DNA from: Serripes groenlandicus
Taxonomy: Eukaryota; Mollusca; Bivalvia; Cardiida; Cardiidae
Direction: 5' to 3'
Assembly (NCBI GenBank): GCA_031761405.1
Contig: JASEVX010000001.1
Coordinates: 47,291,102-47,355,101 of the forward strand
DNA: 64,000 nucleotides
The notes under the pieces were generated by a model. It made no database searches, was not told the origin of the DNA, and saw only the letters and a list, made by a program, of their open reading frames with translations. Below, in pieces: positions 23,079-34,724 of the stretch (the stretch's first letter is position 1; every line of letters starts with the position of its first letter). A program made the translations under genes and the position numbers.

Positions 23079-24958
23079 ACAAGAGGTCCAAGATGGCCCT
23101 ATATCGATCACCTGAATATTTTTAAAGTGTTTACGTAAACAAGTCTATGTAAAATAAGTGATCCCCAGGGTGGGGCCATTTTTTACCCAAGGGCTATGAT
23201 TTGAACATTCTTGGTAGAGGTCAATTAGATGAAGCTACATACCAAATATCAAAAGCCTGGACATTCTACTTTTAGATAAGAAGATTTTTAAAGTTTCTCC
23301 CTATACGAGTCTTTGTAAAACAAGTAGGGCGATAAATTGAACAATGGTGGTCCATTGATGAAGCTACATACCAAATATAAAAGGCCTTGGCCTTCTACTT
23401 TTAGAATAGAAGATTCTTAAAGTTTTTTCCCTATACAAGTCTATGTAAAACGAGTGGCCCTGGAGAGGAGTCTTTTTTTACCCCATGGCTATATTTTGAA
23501 CAATCTTGGTAGAAGTCCACTAGATGTAGCTACATACTAAATATCAAAGGCCTGGGCCTTCTTCTTTTAGACAAGAAGATTTTTATGCCCCCCCGGAATC
23601 TCCGATTCGGGGGGCATATAGTTTTTGGCCTGTCTGTCTGCACGTCTGTCTGTCTGTCTGCACAAAAAAAACTTTAACCTTGACCACTACTTTTGAACCA
23701 TAACAGGTACGGCTACCAACATTTTTTGACCTTGCGACCTTGACCTTTGACCTAGATGTAGTTTTTGGCCTGTCTGCACGAAAAAAACTTTAACCTTGAC
23801 CACTACTTTTGAACCAAAACAGGTACGGCTACCATATTTCACATGTGTATTCCTTATGACATTACCTTTCTGTCAGTACCAAAATGTTTGACCTTGCGAC
23901 CTTGACCTTTGACCTAGATGTTGCCATTCTCGAAAAAAACTTTAACCTTGGCCATTACTTTTGAACCATAACAGGTACGGCTACCATATTTCACATGTGT
24001 ATTCCTTGTGACATGAATTTTCTTTACCAACATTTTTGACCTTGCGACCTTGACCTTTGACCTAGATGTTGCCATTCTCGAAAAAAACTTTAACCTTGGC
24101 CATTACTTTTGAACCATAACAGATACGGCTACCATATTTCACATGTGTATTCCTTGTGACATGACCTTTCTGTCAGTACCAACATTTTTGACCTTGACCT
24201 TTGACCTAGATGTTGCCATTCTCAATTTTTTTTTAACCTTCCCCACTTCTTTTGAACCATAACAGGTAAGGCTACCATATTTCACATGTGTATACCTTGT
24301 GACATGACCTTTCTGTCAGTACCAAACTTTTTCACCTTGCGACCTTGACCTTTGACCTAGATGTTGCCATTCTCGATAAAAACTTTAACCTTGACGACTA
24401 CTTTTGAACCATAACAGGTACGGCTACCATATTTCACATGTGTATTCCTTGTAACATGACCTTTCTGTCAGTACCAACATTTTTGACCTGGCGACCTTGA
24501 CCTTTGAACAAGATGTTGCCATTGGGGGGCATCAGTGTTTCACAAACACATCTTGTTTAAGTTGTTTCCCTATACAAGTCTATGTAAAACAAGTGACCCC
24601 CGGGGAGGGGCCACTGATGACCACAGGGATATAATTTGAACATTCTTGGTAGAGGTCCACTATATGATGATACATACTAAATATCAAAGACCTGGGCCTT
24701 CTACTTTCAGACAAGAAGATTTTTTAAGTTTTGGTTAAGTTCCCCTTTTTTGATGCCGTGGTAACCATTTTTCACAATGGAATTTAAATCTTTGAACAAT
24801 GTTGAAAGAGGTCCACCAAAGAACATTCCTGTGAAATTTGGTTGAAATTGGTCCAGTGGTTAAGGACGAGATGATCTAAGTGTTTACGACAGACGGACAA
24901 CGGACAAAAGTGATCAGAATAGCTCACCTTGAACCTTTGGCTCAGGTGATCTAAAAAT
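23079..24958 (+). repeat. Hairpin-capped repeat, core type D, with a nested insertion
   Basis: The 5' cap is 'aacaagaggtccaagatggc' with 'cctatatcgatcacctga'. The 3' cap is 'agctcaccttgaacctttgg' with 'ctcaggtgatctaaaaat'. Core units of roughly 180 bp contain 'ccctatacaagtctatgtaa' and 'ctacataccaaatatcaaa'. The core is split at 23584/24555 by another repeat. All of this sits inside the large intron of the Academ-like transposase gene. Confidence 0.88.
23585..24554 (+). repeat. Nested tandem-core element with ATGCCCCCC ends
   Basis: It starts with a hairpin 'atgcccccccggaatctccg' / 'attcggggggcat' and (gtct)n. About five or six units of 115-180 bp follow, containing 'cttgaccactacttttgaac', 'ggtacggctaccatatttca' and 'gaccttgacctttgacctag'. 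It ends 'ttggggggcatcagtg' and 'tttcacaaacacatcttgtt'. The interrupted host reads 'gaagattttt' before it and 'aagttgtttccctatac' after it, giving the insertion point. Confidence 0.88.
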
Positions 24959-26182
24959 CCGAGTGACCCTGTTGAGATTAAAACCCATGGCGGTGAGAGT
25001 CCGAGTGAAGTTAAGTCTGCAACTTTACCTTTTCGGCCACGGATGCTTAGCCACATAAGATATAAACTAGTTATATGAATTATTTCAAGTAACAAGATGG
25101 AATAGGATTTGGTAATGCTTGATGAATAGAATTCTCTTCGTATTGAACACTGAAATCGTAACCTGTATACAAATATTGACTGCAGAGAAAATATATCTAA
25201 CCAGTGAGGAAGGGGGTGTTTAATATGCAATTCTTCTTTATTGAAGTTCCCCAGTTCATGTGTTCCAAGTTTAATAGCTCATGTGTTCAATGTTATTGTT
25301 TTGATAGATGGATTTTATATGTAGAAAATGAAAGTTGATATAACTTGCACTTCCTGCTTTCAAATATTTCGAAGTTATAGATTATCAGAATGTAGAGTAT
25401 ATTACCAAAGATAAAAAAAGGCAGTAGGTTTGAACCCATCACCGGTGCAGATACTGGTTTAGCCCAGGATTTACTTAAGGCTAAAGACAATGTAGTTGTT
25501 TTTCTGTTGGCATTGTTGACCGCTAAACGTAACTTTTTATGCTCTGATGTAGGACAAAACCACCTGCAAAAACAGTGTCTAAAAGAAAATATGATGTGTT
25601 TTTAATACAATTTAATCAAATAATCAAGTATGATATGGCAAAAGAATAAATAAACATGATTTAGTAATACTTTAAAGATTAAAGATAATAATAATTCTTC
25701 ATATGTTAAGCAAATACTCCCTGAACATGATAATATATCTTTTCACACAATAAAAAACCTACCTACAGATCCTGTTTTTAATGGTCGTGACACCAGAAAC
25801 TCAAATATTTTTATGTTTTTCTTTTGGCTAAAGGACTAGTATTCACAGTATTCAAAATATATTATTAACTTCTTTTAACATATATACTATATATATGATT
25901 TTGTTTAAAATAATGAAAATGTTTCTTTTTAGTATAAATTTGTTAAAGCCAAATTGAAATATATTGGAAAAAGATACTAATATCAATATGTTTTTCAATA
26001 TTTACTCATTAGGTTGACATTTGCAAAACATTTTTAATCAGTTCATACTGATCTAAATAATAATCCAAGAGAGGGGCTTCTAATCAGACTGCATTACATG
26101 CAAAGACTTTATCTATTCACATATGATACAAATTAATATACGGGTTAAACTTGTAAAAAATATTTATAATTTTTGTTTACAG
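24959..26182. other. Rest of the transposase intron
   Basis: AT-rich. The short open frames lack motifs. It ends in the acceptor before the exon at 26183. Confidence 0.5.
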
Positions 26183-28974
26183 TTTATGATCGATTGCAGC
26201 TTCTTGGAGTTTCATTAGGCCACCAAGGTATGTTGGATACAATGTCCACTATGTCAAGAAGTTTTAACATTGATCTAATTAACACTATAAAAAAGGGAAA
26301 GAACTTCAGAAGTGTAGGGGATAATATTAACTGCTATGTTGGGGTAGCCCAAGAAAGAAAAAGTACAGGAAAAACAGGGCATCGCTGGTTTGGCTCAGCT
26401 GTTATTGTACAGAATGTTTCATTCCCTGAGCTACCTGACACATAGCCACAGTTGGATTGACGGCAGCTACCTACAGGCAGATTCATCCCTGGCCAACAAG
26501 ACTGGGATAGTATTAACTATTCTTTCTCAGTACTATCTTCAAGAGTAATGGTCGAGTTTTTTCCGTGGCTAAAGTTATCAAAAACCGCTGTAAATGATTC
26601 AACTGATGACACGTTAGTGGGTTTAAGTGAAAAAATAAAATGAGCAAAAGTATGCTGAGGTAGTCGACATCTTAAGACTCATACCAAGAACTTTGTGAGT
26701 CTACCTATGAAGCTGCTAACCAGCCCCTATATAAGGTTCACATAGGTGGTGATCAACTGACACGCGAGAGATTTTCTGTTGCTATAAAGCTAAGAGCAGC
26801 AGCTCTGACAGGGAGAGAGCGTTTGGAGAATTTAGGTCCAATAACATTTGATCTGTTTCATCTATAGATGACTGTATTGCAAACTTTCTACCAAATATTG
26901 TCTAATACCAAAAACACTGACATCTTCACATTACACAGTCAAAAATTAAGATTGCTGCGAAAAGATGCAGATGGGATTGATGTAAAATAAACACATCAGC
27001 TGTAGGCAGCTAGCTGTTTCAGTTATTAAGGTGTATATAGTAGAAGCAGCATGTGAACATTTTTGCCTTCCTGATACTGTACCAGATAACATACCCGACC
27101 ATCAGGCTATGACTGATGATGAGTTAAGGGTATGGTTGGTAGACCTGGTATCACCATCGATAACTAAGGTTACTGCGTCCAGTCAGAATGTCATACGTGG
27201 TAATTTAGATCAGTCTACTAATACAGATGTTGTAAACTGTTATGGGAATGTTTTGGTAGAATTAGGTTTGATATATTTAGAATTGTTAAGGCATCAAGTC
27301 GTAGCAGACTGCTTACCCTTATGAAAATAGCTGATGCTGGTACTGAAAGGTCATTATAACAGGTCTAAATACTCATTAGAAGTTCTTAGGTTTTTAAGCC
27401 AGCAATTGGCTCTTCTTAGTGAAAGAGCAGCCATTGAAGTTGTTTATGGTTTATTTGCAAACACAGGAAAGACTATTATTCCAGCAGACTTACAAATGGA
27501 ACACTTGGTAAGAGTTACCAAAGGTCATCTACGCTCAATGTGCTCCAATGCAACTGACAAATATCTGGCCAAACGTAGTAGTACTTTGATAAAGAAACTG
27601 GTTTGATATGTCGTTCACAAAAACACAAAATACTCTCGTCAACAGAGGACGAAATGAAAATTATTTCAGATCTTATAACTATACGGCCCTTTTTAGAAAT
27701 CCCTGGCCAACAAACCGAGTCTTTTAAGAAGAAGTCCAAAACTCCAATTTCAAAACTGTGCATGGATAGAAAAGTATAAGAAAAAGTTCTACTTTGAGCT
27801 TTAAAGCTGTATTTACATATTCTAGAATTCAAGCACTTCAGATATGTTGAATATACAGTTGTGTTCTGTCATAATTTTCTTTTAACTGAAAGTATCACTT
27901 TATGTGATTAATACCCCCACTACTCCGCCTTGACTGAACAATATGAGAAATATCAAATTAACAAATTTTAGAAAAGGACAATGAGACTTGACAAACTTTC
28001 TATAATCATAGTCCTTGAACAAATTTAGTTCATTGTGTCTTTGCAAGTAATAGATTTTCGAAGTACCATTCCAGTCAAATTCTGGCTGACATTTATTACA
28101 GCAAATAGAAAGTTTTTGAGCACCTTTAAAACCAAAATAATCATTAATGAGTTCTCGTTTACACTTTTCATCTCTGAAGTAGTCTTTCATCTCTTTAGGA
28201 ATATGTTTCATTGCTAGGTCACAACTGTTGTAAAAGAGAATGGCTTGAGCACTGGCACTAGCTCTCCCTGATCGTCCTATCTCTTGAACGTAGGCTGTAA
28301 AGATCATTTAACATGTCATTTAATATGTCATTTACACCAAATTACATTTAAGGTTGCTTAAACTTCCTCGAAGAATAAATATGTGACCCAAAACATTTAG
28401 ATCTATCTTAATGTTTTACATTTTTCTTAAGACTTATATACTTGTGCATAAATGGAGAAAAAGCAAGGAATAAAATATCAATTTTGGTAGCATGAAGCAA
28501 TCATCACACTTGTTAAATGGGCAATAAATGGAGGTCTGACCGTGAAACTGTTCTAAGTGCATATAGAAGTACAGTGTAGATAGAAGTCTCATGTTAACCC
28601 TTTCCATCATACAACATTTCTGCAGTAGACGACTTTAAGCATATTTTGTCAAAACATAGAAAATCTCCATAATTGAATGGATAACCTATGACTATAAGTG
28701 GAAAACATTGTGGCAATGTAAATCATCAACCAATAATGAATGCTTATTATAGCAGAATTATAAAATTTTAAACATGTATAACTTACTTTCCAGTGTAGTA
28801 TGTGGGCCTGCGTGTATGACACGTTTAACATGCTTTAAGTCTGCCCCCATTCCAAGTGCAACTGATGAAATAATCAAACGGATACTAGTCTTTTTCCGGC
28901 TTTTGTAGACTTTCAAGGATCATGTTTCTCAGCTAAAATAGACAGGGTTTATCCAGATATTACATATGTATATA

Positions 28975-29155
28975 CAACAAACCCTGTCTTAAGCAGCCAC
29001 ACTTGGGAAGGAGTAAAACTGGCTGTTTAAGACAGGTGGCTTTCTAAAACAGGTGTAATATATAGTAAACTCATTAAATTAACACAATTAATGGCTATTT
29101 AATGGATGTGGCTGCTTAATACAGGTGACCGTAAACACAGGTTTGACTGTAATTT
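28975..29155 (-). repeat. Short repeat inside helicase intron 1
   Basis: Words built on 'ctgtttaagacaggtggc' and 'gtggctgcttaatacaggtg' recur. A related phrase ('cagccatattttgactctcc', 'caagtttgactgtat') occurs at 630-690. The family is unknown. Confidence 0.5.
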
Positions 29156-29462
29156 TATTTGTGTTTTGAGTGAATAATATATTATTATTTGAATTTGGCT
29201 TATCCATCGTTACTCGGATGGAAGGTAGGAATCATTTTGGTATTAAATTTAATCTTAGGACAAAAAATACCCAAATTATAATGGTTACAGTAGATCACAT
29301 CTACATTTTTTTTAACAAAAGAGGGCATATTGCACATTTTGAGTTAATCAGCATGTTCTATGTAGGAAACTGAAACAGACTTGGAAGTCAGTAATTCCTC
29401 ATCTTAAAAATCAGAGTGACCAAAACGGGACTTGAACCCACACAACAGTGAGAGGCTATAGT

Positions 29463-30534
29463 AACAAGAGGCCCAAGAGGGCCAGTATCGCTCCACGGCC
29501 ATAAGGCAAAAATAAAATCTCCAAACAGCCCTGCCCCCTGGTGGCTATTTTTTTTACCAACCACCATGGCTTAAAGGAATGTTTCTGCAAAATTATTTGA
29601 AAATCGGCCTGACAATTTCGGAGGAGAGGATATTTTAAGTTTTCACTATAGCCATATAAGGCAAAATAGCCCCACCCCCTGGCAGCCATATTTTTCAACC
29701 AATCAACATGGCTTGAAGGAATCTGATAGAGGGTAAGCCTAGAAACATTTCTACAAAATTATTTGAATATCAGCCAAACACTTTCGGAGGAGAAGATTTT
29801 TTAAGTTTTCACTATGGTCATATAAGGCAAAATAGCCCCGCCCTCTGGCTGCCATGTTTTTCGACCAATCAACATGGCTTGAAGGAATCTGATTATAGCT
29901 ATATAAGGCAAAATAGCCCCGCCCCCTGGCGGCCATGTTTTTCAACCAATCAACATTTCTTGAAGGAATCTAATAAAGGGTTACCCAAGGAACATTTCTA
30001 CAAAAAAAAATGAAAATCGGCCTGACACTTTTGGAGGAGAAGATTTTTTAAGTTTTCTCTTTAGCCATATAGGCAAAATAGCCCCGCCCTGTGACGGCCA
30101 TGTTTTTATACCAATCAACATGGCTTGAAGGAATCTGATAGAGGGTCACCCATGGAACATTTCTACAAAAAAATGTTTTTCGCCCAATCAACATTTCTTG
30201 AAGGAATCTAATAAGGGTCACCCAAGGAACATTTCTACAAAATTATTTGAAAATCGGCCTGACACTTTCGGAGAAGAAGATTTTTTAAGTTTTCACTATT
30301 TTTTTCTTTTGGTTGCCATGGAAACCAGAATTATGGATGGATAAAAAAAGAATGAAGGAATTTAAGAGAGGACATTGAGAGGATGCTTCCTATGAAGTTT
30401 CAACTAAATTGGCCAAGTGGTTAGGGAGAAGAAGTGGTTTAAAGGAAAAAGTTAACGCACGCACAGACGCACGCACGACGGACAATTCGCCATGACATAA
30501 GCTCGACTGGCTTTCAGCCAGTGGAGCTAAAAAT
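29463..30534 (+). repeat. Hairpin-capped repeat, core type A, both caps
   Basis: The 5' cap is 'aacaagaggcccaagagggc'. The 3' cap is 'agctcgactggctttcagcc' with 'agtggagctaaaaatg', preceded by 'acgcacgcacgacggacaat'. About six core units lie between. The element fills most of helicase intron 1 and stops only about 12 bases before the GC donor. Confidence 0.9.
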
Positions 30535-31429
30535 GGATTGAACTTGCCTGTCCGCAACCTTTCTCCATAAACGAATGGAACATGACAACTCTTGCATTAT
30601 GTGGTGTCTTCTCACCAGCATAACAATCATCTAACAGGATCCGGCTTGCCATCTCATACCCATATCTAATCCACTGCATTGATGTACAATAAATAACAGT
30701 AATGGAAAACATATTTAGTTGACATTTCAGGTCTGTTAAAAGTTGATGAAAAGTAAAATCATATGGAGTTGAAGCAGTGTTTCCTTTTGTATTTGGACTG
30801 GGTCGTTTTTTGACAATCAGTTCAATGTTGTCCTTTGCGGGACTTGCACATACTACCTCACAATTGCTCATCAGTAAATGTTTCATTATCAGCTTTTGTC
30901 CAGATTCTGTGACAGTTGCTGAAAGAGCTAGTATCTGGCATTTAAAGATTGCTCTTAAATGTGCTATATTTTTATACTGAGGCCTAAATTCATCCCCCAC
31001 TCAAGAATACAATGAGCCTCATCAATCACTAAAAATATATTCCTTTTGTTTATACAATTTAGCACATTTCTGTTACCTAAGATTTCTTCTGGGTGACTGA
31101 AAATGTAATTTATTTTTATATTTTTAATCTTTTCCAACTTACTTTCTGATGCTAAACATATTGCCATGTCATCAAGTTTGTGTGTTTGTTGCTTGATAAT
31201 AGCATTTAATGGTGCAATAACAATGACTAGACAGCTATGGTCAATAAATGGCAGGAGTTCATAGATTAATGACTTCCCATATCCTGTAGGACATAACATA
31301 TGCAGTTTTTTCCTGCCAATAAAATGTCTAGGGCTTGTTCTTGTAAGTCTTTCAAACCCTTCAGATCAGAGTGAAGCTTTCTGTTGTACAGGGATACAGC
31401 TGAAGAATAAATCTCACGCTGAAAATAGA

Positions 31430-32025
31430 TTATAAATGTGTTTTTAATGGTAATATATATCCATATATACAGACGTTTTGCAGAATTGGAAATATCCTGG
31501 TATGCTTGTAAAGTAAATATTCATTATGTTCTTCCTTCTTTCATTATGTTGTGTCTTAACATAGACGCTTTTCTTTGCTTAATATAAGTTTAAACTTAAT
31601 TTATGACATATATTATGCACTGTATATTTAACATTGAAGACTTGTAAACAATAAGCCTACATTAAACATTGAATATTACTATAAAGACAATGGTGTTTTT
31701 GGTTTTTTTACAATTCCATACATGTTTATTAATTGAGATCTGGATGAAGAAATAACATTATTTTAGATTGTATAACTCAGTCTGTGTGACAGGTTCCCCA
31801 TTATGATTCGAACCGAAATCACTAATCATAAAGAAAAGTGTGTTTACCTTACACCATAAGGATGCACCCCAACACAACAGACCCTGTGCACAGGAGTTGT
31901 CAAAAGGGAAGTCTTCACATACAGCCAAAATATCAATTAAAGAAATATATTTATTTTTTTATTATGACTTCAAGTTTATGTATTTAAGATTGTAAACTAC
32001 CTTGTAAAGCAGTTTTAAACGTTTA
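31430..32025. other. Unassigned stretch upstream of the helicase
   Basis: AT-rich. I expected a terminal inverted repeat of the Academ-like element here but could not match any segment to the left side by eye. No coding frame. Confidence 0.4.
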
Positions 32026-32029
32026 TGAT

Positions 32030-32255
32030 TAGCATTATGCGTTAGTCGGTAGCGACGCGGGCTGTCAATCCCGGCTCGGCCAACTTTCTTTCCGATGTTT
32101 GACAAGAGTCAATGCGTCATTTGTCTTTCATCAAGCAGCCAGTTGCTTGGGAAGATTGTTGTGTGGAGTACTGGTGTGAGAAAACCAGGAAAAACATGAG
32201 TAGGTGAACTGGCCGCCGAGGTATGACTGAGAAATTGTAAAAAAAACCCGTTAAA
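32030..32255 (+). repeat. SINE, + orientation, nearly complete
   Basis: A head with 'gcgttagtcggtagcgacgc' and 'ctgtcaatcccggctcggcc' stands where tRNA-like A and B boxes would be. The body has 'gttgtgtggagtactggtgt' and 'gagtaggtgaactggccgcc', and the tail 'cccgttaaaaccccaatcaa'. It is inserted in a locally duplicated AT-rich unit (31960-32030 resembles 32322-32395). Confidence 0.8.
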
Positions 32256-32299
32256 ACCCCAATCAATCAACTCATCATCATGTCCCAAAGTGCACAATT

Positions 32300-33324
32300 A
32301 AATAAATATTTGTTTTGAAAAGGATGACTTCATAGTTCATGTATTTGAGGTTGTTGTACTTGTAGTTGCAAATAAAGTTAAAACTTTTATACTCATCATC
32401 ATATCCCAAGAAGCACAATTTCAATAAACTGGACTAAAGTGTTACAGTTCACATTAGTAGTTTTTGGTATGTAAACTCTTTCTAATCTATACATTACACG
32501 TACCAAAATTCCATAATTGTTCATAAATACCCTCTACTATTAATGAATATGACGACTTAATGTTAATGTGACGTCACTCGGATTAACTAGGCCATCACTG
32601 AACCTTCTTATGAGTTTTCGTCCCGACACATACGTTTCATTATTTCTGATCATTTTGACTATCATTCGAGGTCACTGCGACAATGATCTCATGAATAAGT
32701 GATTGGAATCGAAATCGCAATTGATGTGTATTTAAATTGATGTACCAATTATTTTCAAATTAACTTTTCCCTTTTCATGGTAAAATTATTCGTTTGTAAC
32801 TTAAATCGAACCTGATCAGTATTTTATAGTCTTAAACCAATGCATAAACCCCCTTTGAATAGTAAACGGTCCGAACATCGGTTTTTGTTTTGATTAGCAA
32901 ATTCCAATTTGAAAAGGGTCAATACTTCAATCACAATTAGTGAACCGACAAGCTATCTCCTGTATACCCAACTCTAAACTACGTGTGTGTATGCCTCTTA
33001 CACCTAAAACCATCAGGTCCAAACATAAACTAGAAGTGTGTTTTTGACACAAAAACAGATGTCTCGCCCTCAAATATGCTGAATATTAAAACATAACCTT
33101 CGGTTTTCAATCTCTTTAACAAATATTGCCACTTAGAACTGATTGGGCACATAAGCCGATTAAAAAATAATCGCCATTTCGTTAAATAGAATTATTTATA
33201 TCGAACCGCTTGGTGCTGGGGCCCGTTTTACTAACGGACTTACGCTTACGCAAGTCCAAAATGTTCGTAAGTTTTTACGTACGCAATTTCTTTGTTTGTA
33301 ATTGCGTTTTACTAAGATGTTATC
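32300..33324. other. Unassigned stretch
   Basis: No gene seen. From about 33220 a patch rich in 'cgtaag' and 'ttacg' words, partly self-complementary, continues to about 33580 around the SINE. It may be a decayed foldback element. Confidence 0.4.
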
Positions 33325-33336
33325 ACGTAAGTTTCA

Positions 33337-33494
33337 CGGCACGACGGTCATGGTGGAGTGCCCTTGGGCAAGACACATTTTCTAGCCTAGTACTGGTTTG
33401 TTTACCCAGGGATCATGAATTATTGAACTGTCGCCGTGATATAACTGAAATGATGAAGAAAGCGGCTTAAAAACTCAATAAAACGAAACAAAAA
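33337..33494 (+). repeat. SINE with 12-bp target-site duplication
   Basis: The duplication 'acgtaagtttca' flanks it exactly at 33325-33336 and 33495-33506. The central domain ('acggtcatggtggagtgccc', 'tagtactggtttgtttaccc') is almost identical to that of the SINE at 44649. The tail differs: 'ccgtgatataactgaaatga' and 'gaaagcggcttaaaa', then A-rich. The tRNA head is missing, so it is 5'-truncated. Confidence 0.9.
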
Positions 33495-33509
33495 ACGTAA
33501 GTTTCATGT

Positions 33510-33955
33510 AAATATTTGCGTAGAATTACATTAGGAGAACGCTTGCGTTAGTTTATTACGAACAGCGTAAATATGGCCAACCTCGCAATTTTCGTGGTAA
33601 AAAGAGAAATTGCTAGCAGAGGTTTCAGAAAGCTTCTATATCTTGGAAAGGGTTAACTTGTCTGCTTCAGATTTGTTGAAAGTGGGTAAGGGTTGGCAGC
33701 TCGTTAAAACATGTATTCATGAAAAGATGGATTTGTTTACACTTGACAAGCCAACTTCAAGGATATTCAAATGCAGTCCTTTCCCACATTCCACAAATCT
33801 GCAACAGACAACTTCGAAAACATCCTGGCACACATTTGTTTTAACAATTACATAAAGTTGAAACCATTGTGGCAAATTGAAAAAAAAAAAGCTCTTTATG
33901 CTGTATTCATATTCTAACAAATTTTCAAATATATGTGTAACATGAATTTGAAGCG
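33510..33955. other. Unassigned stretch
   Basis: No gene seen. A segment near 33775-33880 resembles 1060-1130 and 28600-28720. Confidence 0.35.
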
Positions 33956-33959
33956 GATT

Positions 33960-34720
33960 GTCATTTAAACAATTGCTTGAGGACGCAAAACAGTCTTCAG
34001 TTTTGGTTGTATCTCAATGAAACTTATACAGTAGTTAGATATCCATGAGAGCTCGGTTCCTTTCACAAACCAGCCAGATCCGCCATGCAAGACTGGATTA
34101 TGGCTCTTGAAATTGTCAAAATTTATATAATAGAGCTTGTGATCACAATAGAGGCTCCATTTACTATGTGATCTTTACCAAACGTACACAGTAGTTAGGT
34201 ATCATTAAGAGTTTGGTTCCTAATGCGAACCAGCCAGATCCGTTCATGCAAGACTGGATTATGTCCCTTGAAATTGTCAGAATATATAGAAGCTATAATA
34301 GAGCTTGTGAACGCGATAAAGTCTTCAGGTTTGGATGTATCTCAATCAAACTTATACAGTAGTTGTATATCCATGAGAGCTCGGTTCCTTTCACAAACCA
34401 GCCAGATCCGCTTAAGCAAGACTGGATTATGGTCCTTGGAATTGTCGAAATTCTTATAATAGATCTTGTGAACACAAGAGAGGCTCCATTTAGTATCTGA
34501 TATTCACCAAAGTTACACAGTAGTTAGGTATCCATGAGAGTTTGGTTCCTTTCGCAAACCAGCTAGATCCGCCCATGCAAGACTGGATTATGGCCCTTAA
34601 AATTGTCAAAATTGCTATAATAGAGTTTTGATTGCTATAATAGAGCTTGTTATATTCTCAAGCCATCTTTTTTCTTCAATGTATCACATTTTTGCTCCAG
34701 GTATACACAACTTATTTTTG
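33960..34720 (+). repeat. Tandem repeat, core type C, about 150-170-bp unit
   Basis: Four units carry 'ggttcctttcacaaaccagc', 'cagatccg..catgcaagac' and 'tggattatggctcttgaaat'. They begin near 34050, 34210, 34380 and 34540. The array runs directly into the type A segment with a 3' cap at 34725, so both may belong to one element with a mixed core. Confidence 0.88.
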
Positions 34721-34724
34721 AAGT

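Larger units (their letters stand above)
22105..27779 (+). pseudogene. DUF6589-type (Academ-like) transposase, split by introns and stops
   Basis: A 5' exon (22105 to about 22501) reads 'LIINDTEMDARDSANKGSAL' and 'LPVLGTIFGMLMKQRFQALS', ending 'EQRHIRR'. After a 3.7-kb intron full of repeats, an exon starts at 26183 behind a clean ...tttgtttacag acceptor: 'YDRLQLLGVSLGHQGML' and 'SVGDNINCYVGVAQERK', then 'WFGSAVIVQNVSFPELPD'. Near 26745 comes 'HIGGDQLTRERFSVAIKLRA' and 'GPITFDLFHL'. Near 27340 comes 'LKGHYNRSKYSLEVLRFLSQ' and 'PADLQMEHLVRVTKGHLRS'. The last block ends at TAA 27777-27779. These blocks match my memory of DUF6589 proteins, the probable transposase of Academ elements. Stops occur after 'PELPD' and 'FDLFHL', with a frameshift near 27600. 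The simplest exon 1 donor (gttagt at 22502) does not join in phase with the next exon, so an exon may be missing. Confidence 0.72.
27900..31418 (-). pseudogene. RecQ-like superfamily 2 helicase, three exons, two frameshifts
   Basis: Exon 1 (31418-30548) carries motif I 'LCPTGYGKSLIYELLPF', motif Ia 'VIVIAPLNAIIKQQ', the DEAH box 'FLVIDEAHCILEWG', motif III 'ILALSATVT' and motif IV 'ITVIYCTSMQ'. Exon 2 (28932-28787) holds motif V 'IISSVALGMGADLKHVK'. Exon 3 (28294-27900) begins with motif VI 'YVQEIGRSGR' and has a cysteine pair 'ICCNKCQPEF' like the RecQ zinc region. Exons 2 and 3 join in phase (gtaagt / tttacag). Exon 1 ends at a GC donor, CAG|GCAAGT, and joins exon 2 in phase 0. A missing G after 'CILEWG' (about 31000) and an extra A near 28892 shift the frame. 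No host RecQ extensions are seen. It converges on the Academ-like transposase, as expected for a helicase-bearing transposon; a processed or duplicated host RecQ is less likely because introns persist. Confidence 0.85.

Noticed and set aside
24784..25230. 148-codon - strand open frame
   Set aside because: Half of it lies in the type D repeat and its 3' cap read backwards; the rest has no motif.
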